Of a stretch of 39,083 bases of DNA, positions 23,343 through 31,641 are shown in pieces; within the stretch, counting starts at the first letter, position 1, and each line of letters starts with the position of its first letter. The notes below the pieces were generated by a model. The model worked only from the letters and a program-made list of their open reading frames with translations, did not search any database and was not told the DNA's origin. The position numbers and the translations under genes are program-made. Source of the DNA: an uncultured Eubacteriales bacterium (lineage in GTDB: Bacteria; Bacillota; Clostridia; Christensenellales; RUG350); the NCBI GenBank assembly GCA_900315995.1, contig ONBF01000016.1, positions 1-39,083 of the forward strand. Reading direction: 5' to 3'.

Positions 23343-24707
23343 ATGATAAAAAAGATAGTTATGTCATTTAAGAACATCAATTATAAATTGTTCATTTCAC
23401 TTTTGATTATGGGACTGGTTCCGACTTTTTATACAACTTTAAGAATTTTTTGGCTTGGAAATTTACCAGGTGAATGGGCGTATTCAATAGCAGGACAGTT
23501 ATCTTGGATTAATTTGATTTATGAAGTTATTAACGAAGCGATAATTCTTCCGTTATTCTATTTTGTCGGTAAAGTTTTGATAGATAAAAAAGAATTAACC
23601 AACAGAATAAAAACAGGTTTGATAATAACGCTTGGCATATATATAGTTTTATCAATAGTGATATTAACGTGCGCAAAACCTTTGTTGCAAGCAATGGCGA
23701 CGGACGAGACGATTATCGACGCGAGCGCAACGTATATAAGAATAGAGGCAATAGCAAATATTTTCGGAATACTGTTTCAGTTTGCGCTGGTAGGACTTAT
23801 CACACTCGGGAAAGACAAATCGGTTTATGCACTTACCGGTGTTAAACTGTTGCTTTGCGTTGTAGCGGATTTGTTTTTGGTGTCGTCGCTTTCATGCTCT
23901 GCAAATCTCGGAGTTAACGGTATAGGAATATCCAACATAATAGTAAATTGCATTTTGTTCGGAGCAACGTTGATTATATTAACTAAAAACGGCATTAACA
24001 TATTTAATAAAGAAAAACTTGATTTCAAATGGGCAAAAGAGTTTGCCAAAATCGGCGGAATATCGGGAGTGGAATCTTTTGTCAGAAACCTTGCGTATAT
24101 GATTATGATTGCAAGAATGGTTAACGTCGTTAACGAACAAGGTACATATTGGGTTGCAAACAATTTTATTTGGGGTTGGTTGCTGTTACCCGTTATTCAG
24201 CTGGGAGAGTTAATAAAGCAAGAAACGTCGACGAAAAAAGACGCGGTAAAAAACAATACGCTCGGCTATTTTGCAATAACGTTTATAACAATATTAATAT
24301 GGTGCGCGTTTATACCGTTATATAAACCGTTTATGCAATATGTTTTGAATTTCGACGAAGTGGATAAATTGTTTGGGTTAGTAATGGTGCTGTTCGGATT
24401 TTATATATTATATGCAATTCAAAACGTGTTTGACGCAACATTTTACGGTCTTGGAAAAACACATTATATGTTGTTTGAATCTGTTGTGACAAATTCATTG
24501 TATTACGGAACGGCATTTATACTGTATGTATGTGGCGTTTGGCAGCCGACTTTGATAGGAATAGCACTATTATTCGGTATAGGAAACGCATTTGATACAA
24601 TAGCGTCATTGGGAGCGTATTGGTTTTTATTAAAGAAAAACCGAATTAATATATTAAACGTTGAGAAAGTTGTGCAAGAAAATGAAACAAATACACGTCG
24701 AATATAA
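23343..24707 (+). CDS. MATE family efflux transporter
   Basis: This 454-residue protein has about twelve hydrophobic segments in two similar halves, the MATE layout. Typical pieces are YEVINEAIILPLFYFVGK in the first half, NLGVNGIGISNIIVN between the halves, and YAIQNVFDATFYGLGKTHYMLFESV in the second. MATE proteins export cationic drugs or metabolites in exchange for Na+ or H+; the substrate is unknown. Loops are short and the protein is basic inside. GGGGAGA before the ATG is a strong ribosome site. The gene is visibly AT-richer than its neighbours, with TTA, ATA and AAA codons common, and may have been acquired horizontally. Confidence 0.85.
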   Translation: MIKKIVMSFKNINYKLFISLLIMGLVPTFYTTLRIFWLGNLPGEWAYSIAGQLSWINLIYEVINEAIILPLFYFVGKVLIDKKELTNRIKTGLIITLGIYIVLSIVILTCAKPLLQAMATDETIIDASATYIRIEAIANIFGILFQFALVGLITLGKDKSVYALTGVKLLLCVVADLFLVSSLSCSANLGVNGIGISNIIVNCILFGATLIILTKNGINIFNKEKLDFKWAKEFAKIGGISGVESFVRNLAYMIMIARMVNVVNEQGTYWVANNFIWGWLLLPVIQLGELIKQETSTKKDAVKNNTLGYFAITFITILIWCAFIPLYKPFMQYVLNFDEVDKLFGLVMVLFGFYILYAIQNVFDATFYGLGKTHYMLFESVVTNSLYYGTAFILYVCGVWQPTLIGIALLFGIGNAFDTIASLGAYWFLLKKNRINILNVEKVVQENETNTRRI

Positions 24708-24755
24708 AACGCACAGTCGAGTTTATAACGTCTTTATTGACGTAAAGGGGAAGAT

Positions 24756-25337
24756 ATGAGAGTGATACTTGCCACTAATTCAAAACGTCGTCACGATATA
24801 TTCAATACGGTCGGGATAAAGTACGAAGTCGTTACAAGCGACGTCGACGAAATAAGCAACGCAAAAAAGCCCGACGAATATGTAAAAGAGTTATCGAAAA
24901 ACAAAGCCGAAGCGGTTTCTGAGAAGTTAAAAGATAAAGCGGTCATAGTATCCGCGGATACGATAGTTTATATGGACGGAAAGACGTACGAAAAGCCGAA
25001 GAACAAACGCGAAGCGTTCGAGAGTATGAAAGAGATGTCGGGCAAGAAGACGTACGTTTATACGGGTATGACGGTAAAGGATACGTATCAAAACAAGACG
25101 GTAACTTTGTGCGACGTATGCGCGGTTTTCGTAAGAGAAATGACGGACGACGAAATAAAGTGGTACGTCGATAATCAAGAAAATATTTTGGATATAAGCG
25201 GGTATGCAATGCTCGGAAAGGCGGATTTATTCTTGGAAAAAATCGAAGGGGACTATAACACGCTGTTCGGAATATCTCCCGCGAAAGTTTACGAAGTGCT
25301 TAAAAGTTTCGGATATAAATTAGCGGATTTTACTTAA
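24756..25337 (+). CDS. maf: Maf-like nucleoside triphosphate pyrophosphatase
   Basis: This 193-residue Maf/YhdE-type protein hydrolyses unusual or modified nucleoside triphosphates to monophosphates. The phosphate-binding start LATNSKRRHDIF (a variant of S-x-RR), the catalytic SADTIV near 66-71, the lysine in YEKPKNKREA and KKTYVYTG are all visible. The end IEGDYNTLFGISPAKV fits the family. Within the family it may be dTTP/UTP- or other-specific, which the sequence does not settle. GGGGAAG precedes the ATG. It lies only 3 bp before the BioY-HAD fusion, which has a phosphatase domain related to other nucleotide-cleaning enzymes. Confidence 0.88.
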   Translation: MRVILATNSKRRHDIFNTVGIKYEVVTSDVDEISNAKKPDEYVKELSKNKAEAVSEKLKDKAVIVSADTIVYMDGKTYEKPKNKREAFESMKEMSGKKTYVYTGMTVKDTYQNKTVTLCDVCAVFVREMTDDEIKWYVDNQENILDISGYAMLGKADLFLEKIEGDYNTLFGISPAKVYEVLKSFGYKLADFT

Positions 25338-25340
25338 AAA

Positions 25341-26618
25341 ATGAAAGGGAAGCGACACACGTTAAATCTTGCGTATATTGCAACGGGCGCGGTGCTTATC
25401 ACCGTTTGTTCGTGGTTAAGCATACCGACCGCCGTACCGTTTACGATGCAGACGTTTGCCGTATTTGCCGTCCTGTGTATGCTCGGCGGAATACGCGGAA
25501 CGGCGTCGATAGTCGTATACATACTGCTCGGCGCAATAGGTTTGCCCGTCTTTGCGGGATTTCAAAACGGCGCGGGCGTAATTATGGGCTTGACCGGCGG
25601 ATATATATTGGGGTTTGTGTTTATCGGACTTATTTATACGCTGTTTGAAAAACTTGTCGGCGCAAAGTTTCCGATTACGATAACGGCGTTAAGTATCGGA
25701 CTTGTTGCGTGCTATGCGTTCGGGACGGTTTGGTTTATGCGTATGTACGCAAAAGACATCGGAGATATAGGTTTGGGTGCAGCGCTTGTTACTTGCGTAC
25801 TGCCGTTTATTATACCCGACGTCGCAAAGATGGCTCTTGCGCTCGTTATATCGTCACGCGTCAGAAAATACATTGTCGCGCCGATTGATAAAAAGGAACG
25901 TAAAGTAAAAGAATTAAATATCAAAGTTGTGTTTGTAGACGTAGACAACACTCTTCTCGATTTCGACGCGTACGTAAAGAGCACTATGAAAGAAGGCTTT
26001 AAGGAGTTTGCCCTTAAACCGTATAAAGATTATATGTTCGACGTGTTTACGAAAGAGAACGACAGGCTGTGGCATATGATTGAAGATAAGACGTTGACGC
26101 TCGAAGAATTGAGAAAAATGCGGTGGAATCTGATATTCAAGTTACTTGACGTTGACGCGGACGGCGAAAAGTTCGAGACGTATTTCAGGGACAAACTGAA
26201 CGACAGCGCAATCGTTATCGACGGAGCAATCGACTTTCTTAAATATTTGCACGAAAAGTATATCGTGTGCGTTGCGAGCAACGGACCGTACGAGCAGCAA
26301 TCAAAGCGACTTAATCTTGCGGGTATGTCGGACTACATCGATTATACGTTCATATCGGAAGATATAGGGGCGAACAAACCCGACAAAGAGTTTTTCGACG
26401 AGTGTATGAAAAGGCTTAATGACGGTAGGGATATAAGAATAAATCCCGACGAGTGTATGATGATAGGCGACTCGTTATCGTCCGACGTCGCGGGCGGAAC
26501 GGCGGCACAAATGAAGACGTGTTTATTCGAGCGCAAAAAGAGCAATAAGAACAAAGGCGTCGATATAAAGCCCGACTATACGATAAAAACTTTGAAAGGA
26601 ATAAGCGATATAATATAA
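25341..26618 (+). CDS. BioY biotin-transporter S component fused to HAD phosphatase
   Basis: One unbroken 425-residue frame joins two families. Residues 1-178 form a BioY-like membrane domain with PFTMQTFAV (33-41), GLPVFAGFQNG (67-77), GLTGGYILGF (83-92) and IIPDVAKMALAL (158-169). A basic linker (KKERKVKEL) leads to a HAD hydrolase: DVDNT nucleophile loop (D200, D202), ASNG (S313), K346 in GANKPD and GDSLSSD (D377, D382). The HAD part resembles YjjG/YfnB nucleotidases with a helical cap. BioY normally binds biotin in an ECF transporter. No stop or ribosome site is seen between the domains. The start has no clear ribosome site and lies 3 bp behind maf, so coupling is likely. Confidence 0.88.
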   Translation: MKGKRHTLNLAYIATGAVLITVCSWLSIPTAVPFTMQTFAVFAVLCMLGGIRGTASIVVYILLGAIGLPVFAGFQNGAGVIMGLTGGYILGFVFIGLIYTLFEKLVGAKFPITITALSIGLVACYAFGTVWFMRMYAKDIGDIGLGAALVTCVLPFIIPDVAKMALALVISSRVRKYIVAPIDKKERKVKELNIKVVFVDVDNTLLDFDAYVKSTMKEGFKEFALKPYKDYMFDVFTKENDRLWHMIEDKTLTLEELRKMRWNLIFKLLDVDADGEKFETYFRDKLNDSAIVIDGAIDFLKYLHEKYIVCVASNGPYEQQSKRLNLAGMSDYIDYTFISEDIGANKPDKEFFDECMKRLNDGRDIRINPDECMMIGDSLSSDVAGGTAAQMKTCLFERKKSNKNKGVDIKPDYTIKTLKGISDII

Positions 26619-26620
26619 GT

Positions 26621-26923
26621 ATGGAAAAGGTAAAAATAACTGTCAAAAAAATCACGAGATACGACGATCTTATTAAAGAGTACGAAAATCCGATAGAGCA
26701 CGCGTGCGACCTTAAAGTTGGCGATACGTTTATATCGGTTGACGGATTAAAACCCGACGGGTTTTGCGACAGTGCGTGGGGAGTAATCGAATCGTTTGTA
26801 AAAGAGCTTGCGTTGGGCGGCGGAAACTTTTATGACGGTTGGATGAAAAACGAAAAGTCCGCAATGCTTTCATGTAACGATGGGTTTCGTCCCGTAACGT
26901 TTCTTATCGAAACGGTTAAATAA
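26621..26923 (+). CDS. TIGR04076 family protein
   Basis: This 100-residue protein matches the short TIGR04076 family: KVKITVKKI at the start, CDLKVGDTFIS (28-38), PDGFCDSAWGVIESFVKELALGGG and, near the end, CNDGFRPVTFLIE. The spaced cysteines (C28, C49, C85) are family-typical and might bind metal, but no function is established. It starts 2 bp behind the BioY-HAD stop with no ribosome site, so it is probably translated by coupling. Confidence 0.8.
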   Translation: MEKVKITVKKITRYDDLIKEYENPIEHACDLKVGDTFISVDGLKPDGFCDSAWGVIESFVKELALGGGNFYDGWMKNEKSAMLSCNDGFRPVTFLIETVK

Positions 26924-26934
26924 AGGAGATTGAT

Positions 26935-27297
26935 ATGCGAAAGAGAATACTCGAATACCGACGTTTTATCGACGGTTTACTTAAAAATTTCGGAGCGGAT
27001 ACAAACGTCGAAGACGTAATCGAAAATCACTTGACACAAATACGTTTTTTTCAACACGAAAGGCTGATACACTTGCTCGTGACGCTGGCGTTTGCTTTCT
27101 TCACGCTTATTTCGGTGTATGCGGCTGTCGTTAAGTCTTATATGTATTTGCTTGCGGTGGCGGGCGGATTTCTTATACTTCTCATACCGTATATAGCGCA
27201 TTATTTCATACTCGAAAACGAAACGCAAAAATTATATAAGCAGTACGACGAACTCGAAAAGATAAGAAAGGAAAAAGCAAAAAACGAAAACATATAG
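26935..27297 (+). CDS. Two-helix membrane protein, unknown function
   Basis: I do not recognise this 120-residue protein. It has an N-terminal helical, charged part (1-42), two membrane segments at about 44-66 and 69-92 with a short link, and a charged C-terminal helix (LYKQYDELEKIRKEKAKNE) that could form a coiled coil. AAGGAG is well placed. It follows the TIGR04076 gene by 11 bp and ends 45 bp before rubrerythrin, so it likely shares their transcript. Confidence 0.75.
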   Translation: MRKRILEYRRFIDGLLKNFGADTNVEDVIENHLTQIRFFQHERLIHLLVTLAFAFFTLISVYAAVVKSYMYLLAVAGGFLILLIPYIAHYFILENETQKLYKQYDELEKIRKEKAKNENI

Positions 27298-27342
27298 TAT
27301 AAACTCCGTTTAGTCGGCAAGACTTATTTGCGGAGGGTGCAT

Positions 27343-27936
27343 ATGGAATTGATTAAAAGTAAAACTTATCAGAATTTGGCGAGAGCGTTTTCGGGAGAGT
27401 GTCAGGCGAGAACGCGTTACGAGTTTATCGAATACGGCGCACGCAACGAAGGATACAAGGCGCTTGCGGAACTTGTGGACAACGTGGTGTATAACGAATT
27501 TAACCATGCAAGGATGTTTTATACTTATATTCAAAAGGCGAGTGACAAGCAGGCGGACAACATAGAAATCTGCGCGGGTTTTCCGTTCAAAGAGAAGTGG
27601 GATCTTGTGGAAAATTTAAGGCTCGCCGCGGAAGACGAAAGGCTTGAAGCGGAGAAGATTTATCCCGAATTTATGAAGACGGCTCGGGACGAAGGTTTTG
27701 ACGAAATAGCCGAACTTTTCAAAAACGTTATACAGGTCGAGACGTGTCATATGAAATTGTTCGAGCAGTTATACGAACAGTTAAGCACGGGTACGATGTA
27801 TAAAAAGGAAAAGCCGATAAAATGGAAATGCGCCTCGTGCGGATATGAAGCCACGGCAAAAGAAGCGTGGGAGATATGCCCTTTGTGCAGAGAAAAGCAG
27901 GGCGGAGTTATGCTTCATATATCGTCGGGAGAGTAA
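27343..27936 (+). CDS. Rubrerythrin
   Basis: Rubrerythrin protects anaerobes by reducing hydrogen peroxide at a diiron centre. The 197-residue protein has a ferritin-like four-helix domain (1-145) with ligands in GECQARTRYEF and NEFNHARMF and again in AEDERLEAEKIY and ETCHMKLFEQLY. A C-terminal rubredoxin-like domain follows, with paired CxxC motifs (KCASC and CPLC). The ATG at 27343 is fixed by GGAGGG. In the leader CTCCGT (27305-27310) can pair with GCGGAG (27331-27336), which would mask the ribosome site. A terminator follows. Confidence 0.93.
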   Translation: MELIKSKTYQNLARAFSGECQARTRYEFIEYGARNEGYKALAELVDNVVYNEFNHARMFYTYIQKASDKQADNIEICAGFPFKEKWDLVENLRLAAEDERLEAEKIYPEFMKTARDEGFDEIAELFKNVIQVETCHMKLFEQLYEQLSTGTMYKKEKPIKWKCASCGYEATAKEAWEICPLCREKQGGVMLHISSGE

Positions 27937-27941
27937 TGAAG

Positions 27942-27969
27942 AAAAGATACCTTGTCGGGTATCTTTTTT
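27942..27969 (+). terminator. Terminator after rubrerythrin
   Basis: The stem AAAAGATACC / GGTATCTTTT with a 6-base loop runs into a T-run ending near 27969. Confidence 0.8.
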
Positions 27970-28001
27970 ACTCAATCGAGCGATAAAACGCGTCAATGGA
28001 A

Positions 28002-28030
28002 TTGCGTTAATTTTCTTATTGTGATATTAT
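28002..28030 (+). promoter_or_regulatory. P-type ATPase promoter, predicts a leaderless mRNA
   Basis: TTGCGT (28002-28007), a 17-bp spacer and TATTAT (28025-28030), preceded by TG one base before the box. The -10 ends 9 bp before the ATG at 28040 and no Shine-Dalgarno fits between them. The layout matches that of rlmD. Confidence 0.5.
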
Positions 28031-28039
28031 GTATTCATT

Positions 28040-30442
28040 ATGAAGACGACAAAAACCATTGACATTGCAAGAGTTAAAAAAGACGTAAACGAAGGACTTT
28101 CGACAAATGAAGTCGAACAGAGAGTTTCGCAAGGACTTGTCAACGTATCCGACGTAAAGACGGATAAAACGTATTTCGGAATACTTGTAAAAAACGTTTG
28201 TACTGTTATCAATCTCATTTGTTTCGTAATAGTAGCCGCCGTGCTGTACGTCAAAGAGTACGCAAGCGCGCTGTTTGCGATAATTTTCATTGCCAATCTC
28301 GTAATAGGAACGGTTCAGGAAATGAAAGCGAAGCGCACGATTGATAAATTATCGCTTGTTGCAAAACCCGATTTGACCGTCGTGCGAAACGGTGAAAAGG
28401 TTAAAGTCAAAGCGGAAAATATAGTCGTGGACGATATAGTATACTACGGCGCGGGCGAACAGATTGTAGCCGATGCCGAATTTATAAACGGATATGTGGA
28501 AGTCAACGAGTCTATGCTTACGGGCGAATCGCGACCGATAAAGAAACACGCGGGAGATAAATTGTTTGCGGGAAGTTTCGTGTCGGCGGGCGGCGGATAT
28601 GCGCGCGTTATGAAAGTCGGTAAAGACAACTATATCGAAGGGCTGTCCGCAAAAGCGAGAAAATTCAAAGCGCCGAAAAGCGAACTTGTCGTATCACTCA
28701 ACAAGATAGTACGAATTTTGTGTATTATACTTATAGTACTCGGAATACCGCTGTTTATTCTCAACAGTACACGCAACGACGGAGATTTGACGATAGCCGT
28801 TACGCGTACCGCGGGATCTTTGGTCGGTATGATACCTGCCGGGATGTTTCTTTTGACGAGCGTTGCGCTTGCGGCGGGGATAGTCAAACTTGCGCGCAAA
28901 AAGACGCTTATTAAAGATCTTTACGGAATAGAGATGCTTGCGCGAAGCGACGTTTTGTGTTTAGACAAAACGGGCACTATCACGGACGGCACTATGAAAG
29001 TCGAAAACATCGAACTTTTGAGTGATACCGGCGTTGAAATCGAGAAAGTACTCAAAACGTTGATAACCGCGACTAACGGAAGCAACGCGACAGCCGTTGC
29101 CATAAGCAAATATTGCGCGAATTTCGAGATGCTTAATTATTCGGAAGCGTTGCCGTTCTCGTCCGAACGTAAAAAGTCAGCGGTTGAAACGGAGATAGGA
29201 ACCTTTGTTCTCGGCGCGAGCGAATTTGTACTGTCCGAAATGACGGATGAATTCAGAACGAAACTTAATTCTTATATGAGTAAAGGGTTGCGTGTTTTGA
29301 CGCTTGCGTCGGGCGGAAGTATTAACGACGGAGAACTCGTCGGAGAATTTAAGCCCGTTGCGCTTATAGTTCTTTCGGACTGCATAAGACCGGACGCGCG
29401 CGATACGATAGCGTGGTTTAAGGAGAATAACGTAGAAATAAAAATCATTTCGGGCGACGACCCCGTAGCCGTATCGAGCATAGCGGCGCAAGTCGGCGTC
29501 GTAAATGCGGAACGGTTCATAAATCTCGAAGGATTGAGTGAAGACGAAGTAAGAAAAGCCGCGAAGGAGTTTACCGTGTTCGGCAGAGTTACGCCCGAAC
29601 AGAAATTCTATCTTGTGAACGAGTTAAAGAGAAACGGTAAGACGGTCGCTATGACGGGAGACGGCGTAAACGATATTCTTGCGTTCCGAGAAGCCGATTG
29701 TTCGATTGCAATGGCGGAAGGAAGCGAAGCCGCTCGTCGCGTCGCCACGGTTGTTTTGTTAAATTCCGAGTTTTCGGTTATGCCCGACGTAGTCGTTGAA
29801 GGAAGACGTGTTATCAATAATATTCAAAAATCCTCGTCGCTTTTCCTTATGAAGAATATTTTTACGATATTTTTCACGATAATCATTATGTGTATACCCG
29901 GCGCGACATATCCGATTACGCCTAACAGACTTGTTCTATATGAGTTCGCCGTAATAGGTATCCCGTCGTTTATGCTTGCATTGCAACCCAATAAAGAAAT
30001 AATAAAGGGGCGATTTATTGTCACCGTTATGTCCGCCGCCGTGCCGTATGCGCTTGTTTTTCTGTTCAACGCGTTATTTACATATATACTCAAAGGGCAG
30101 TATGCGTTGAGTTATGAAGATATGCTCGTGTACAGTATGAATTATATAGGTTTCGTCGCGCTCGTTGCGTTGTCGCTACCGCTTAACAAATACAGATTTT
30201 TCCTTTGTTTCGGTTCGGTTATCGTCATAACGCTCGGCACGATAGTTTTGCCGAAAGTCAAACTCGGGGGAAATCCGATACTCGATATAGAAATGATAGG
30301 CGGAACGGACATACTGATACTTTGCGCATTGATAGCGGTTGCCGCGCTTTTGCTTTTCGCCTTTATAAAACTTTCGGATTTACTGACGAACAGATTGTTC
30401 GACAGCCAAACGGGACGGCTCAAAAGCAAACTTAAAGAATAA
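28040..30442 (+). CDS. P-type cation-transporting ATPase (HAD-IC family)
   Basis: This 800-residue membrane ATPase has the P-type signatures: LTGES (160-164), the phosphorylated aspartate D309 in DKTGT, and GDGVNDILAF toward the end of the catalytic domain. Membrane helices flank these at about 45-100, 220-290 and 600-790. It lacks the N-terminal metal-binding domains of heavy-metal pumps and resembles the CtpE-like / type II group. The M4 motif that is PEGL in Ca2+ and other type II pumps reads PAGM (266-269), so a calcium-binding glutamate is missing and the ion is uncertain. It converges on a Na+/Ca2+-type antiporter gene. Confidence 0.88.
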   Translation: MKTTKTIDIARVKKDVNEGLSTNEVEQRVSQGLVNVSDVKTDKTYFGILVKNVCTVINLICFVIVAAVLYVKEYASALFAIIFIANLVIGTVQEMKAKRTIDKLSLVAKPDLTVVRNGEKVKVKAENIVVDDIVYYGAGEQIVADAEFINGYVEVNESMLTGESRPIKKHAGDKLFAGSFVSAGGGYARVMKVGKDNYIEGLSAKARKFKAPKSELVVSLNKIVRILCIILIVLGIPLFILNSTRNDGDLTIAVTRTAGSLVGMIPAGMFLLTSVALAAGIVKLARKKTLIKDLYGIEMLARSDVLCLDKTGTITDGTMKVENIELLSDTGVEIEKVLKTLITATNGSNATAVAISKYCANFEMLNYSEALPFSSERKKSAVETEIGTFVLGASEFVLSEMTDEFRTKLNSYMSKGLRVLTLASGGSINDGELVGEFKPVALIVLSDCIRPDARDTIAWFKENNVEIKIISGDDPVAVSSIAAQVGVVNAERFINLEGLSEDEVRKAAKEFTVFGRVTPEQKFYLVNELKRNGKTVAMTGDGVNDILAFREADCSIAMAEGSEAARRVATVVLLNSEFSVMPDVVVEGRRVINNIQKSSSLFLMKNIFTIFFTIIIMCIPGATYPITPNRLVLYEFAVIGIPSFMLALQPNKEIIKGRFIVTVMSAAVPYALVFLFNALFTYILKGQYALSYEDMLVYSMNYIGFVALVALSLPLNKYRFFLCFGSVIVITLGTIVLPKVKLGGNPILDIEMIGGTDILILCALIAVAALLLFAFIKLSDLLTNRLFDSQTGRLKSKLKE

Positions 30443-30470
30443 AAAAAGGACTCCCGACGGAGTCCTTATC
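30438..30470. terminator. Shared two-way terminator
   Basis: A perfect 9-bp stem AAGGACTCC / GGAGTCCTT (30446-30454 and 30459-30467) with loop CGAC is flanked by seven As on the left, which become a T-run for the minus-strand gene. On the plus strand the following run (ATCTTTT) is weaker. It ends both convergent genes. Confidence 0.8.
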
Positions 30471-30483
30471 TTTTGCCGAAATT

Positions 30484-31524
30484 TCAATAAATCGCTATGA
30501 CGCCCGTAACGTTTAAGACAAGCAGCGTGATATAAACGGCGTATATCGAAAGCAGCATTACGCCTTGAAAGCGGCGGTATTTCTTGAATATAAGCGACGG
30601 AATAAGCGCGATACAAGCAAGTAATAAACATACGGGCATATCGAGCCTTAACGATTGAAGACCGACGGGCAAAGCACCGCCCGAGATTATTGCGCATAAT
30701 GGAAGTATAAGCGTAATATCGATAATATTTGCGCCGATTATGTTGCCGACGGAAAGTTCGGATTTTTTTTTGGAAATCGATACGATTGTCGTTACGAGTT
30801 CGGGAAGCGATGTTCCGACCGCTACGAGCGTTACCGCAATAATTCCCGACGGAACGCCCAAACGGACGGCAAACTCCGTGCCGTAATCGACCAAAAGTCT
30901 TGCGCCCGCCACTATTGAAACGGCTCCGACAATAAACAGTATTACGTTTTTTACGATAACTTTTTTGGGATAGTTCCGTTTTGCGGAAGTGTCAGGTTTG
31001 TTTTCGTCTTGTGCGGAAACTTCACGAATACCGTTTTCTTTGTTCTTTTCAAGTCTTTCTTTTGCCATATTACGTTTTGCGGACAATAAGTTTTCGACTA
31101 TAAAAGCGACGAATACGGCAAGAAGAACAAGACTTAAATACACGTTAAGCGAGCCGCTTATGCACAGTAAATACAGTATTCCGATTGCGCCGATTAAAAG
31201 CAAACTTTTGGCGAGATAATCTTTTATTGAGAACAGCGCGGGAAGACAAAGCATCGAGATACCCATAATAAGTCCGATGTTTGCGACTACCGAGCCTACC
31301 GCGTTGCCGACCGCCATATCGGCGTTGCCTTGCCCCGCCGCTATTGCGGAAACGAGAATTTCGGGGAGCGTCGTCGCCAAAGACACGATAGTCGCGCCTA
31401 TTATAAACTGCGGTATGCGTAAAGCCTCGGCGACCCAGCTTGCCGCGTCCACAAACAAATCTCCGCCTTTAACGATAAGCGCAATACCTATTATCAGTAA
31501 AAGTATAATCAAAAATATATTCAT
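30484..31524 (-). CDS. CaCA-family Na+/Ca2+ antiporter (YrbG type)
   Basis: This 346-residue protein has two homologous five-helix halves. The alpha-1 repeat is GATIVSLATTLPEILVSA followed by GNAVGSVVANIGL (residues about 43-84), and the alpha-2 repeat is VAVGTSLPELVTT followed by GNIIGANIIDI (about 225-270). Both contain the glutamate and asparagine that bind Ca2+ in the family. A long charged loop (about 145-187) separates the halves, as usual. It probably extrudes Ca2+ using the Na+ gradient. The ribosome site GGAG and promoter (31551-31579) are clear. Confidence 0.9.
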   Translation of the reverse strand: MNIFLIILLLIIGIALIVKGGDLFVDAASWVAEALRIPQFIIGATIVSLATTLPEILVSAIAAGQGNADMAVGNAVGSVVANIGLIMGISMLCLPALFSIKDYLAKSLLLIGAIGILYLLCISGSLNVYLSLVLLAVFVAFIVENLLSAKRNMAKERLEKNKENGIREVSAQDENKPDTSAKRNYPKKVIVKNVILFIVGAVSIVAGARLLVDYGTEFAVRLGVPSGIIAVTLVAVGTSLPELVTTIVSISKKKSELSVGNIIGANIIDITLILPLCAIISGGALPVGLQSLRLDMPVCLLLACIALIPSLIFKKYRRFQGVMLLSIYAVYITLLVLNVTGVIAIY

Positions 31525-31550
31525 AACAGTCTCCGTAATTTATGCTATTA

Positions 31551-31579
31551 ATGGTAGCACACGAAAAGATACAAGTCAA
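31551..31579 (-). promoter_or_regulatory. Antiporter promoter
   Basis: On the minus strand: TTGACT (31579-31574), a 17-bp spacer, TACCAT (31556-31551). It stands about 27 bp before the ATG. Confidence 0.65.
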
Positions 31580-31592
31580 CCGCAAAAATCGG

Positions 31593-31621
31593 GTGACTAA
31601 ACGTGAATAAAAGTTTATAAT
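31593..31621 (+). promoter_or_regulatory. ade promoter
   Basis: GTGACT (31593-31598), a 17-bp spacer and a perfect TATAAT (31616-31621). It is divergent from the antiporter promoter, and the two -35 boxes are 13 bp apart, so one regulator could affect both. Confidence 0.6.
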
Positions 31622-31641
31622 ATCAGCATAAGGAGAAAACA

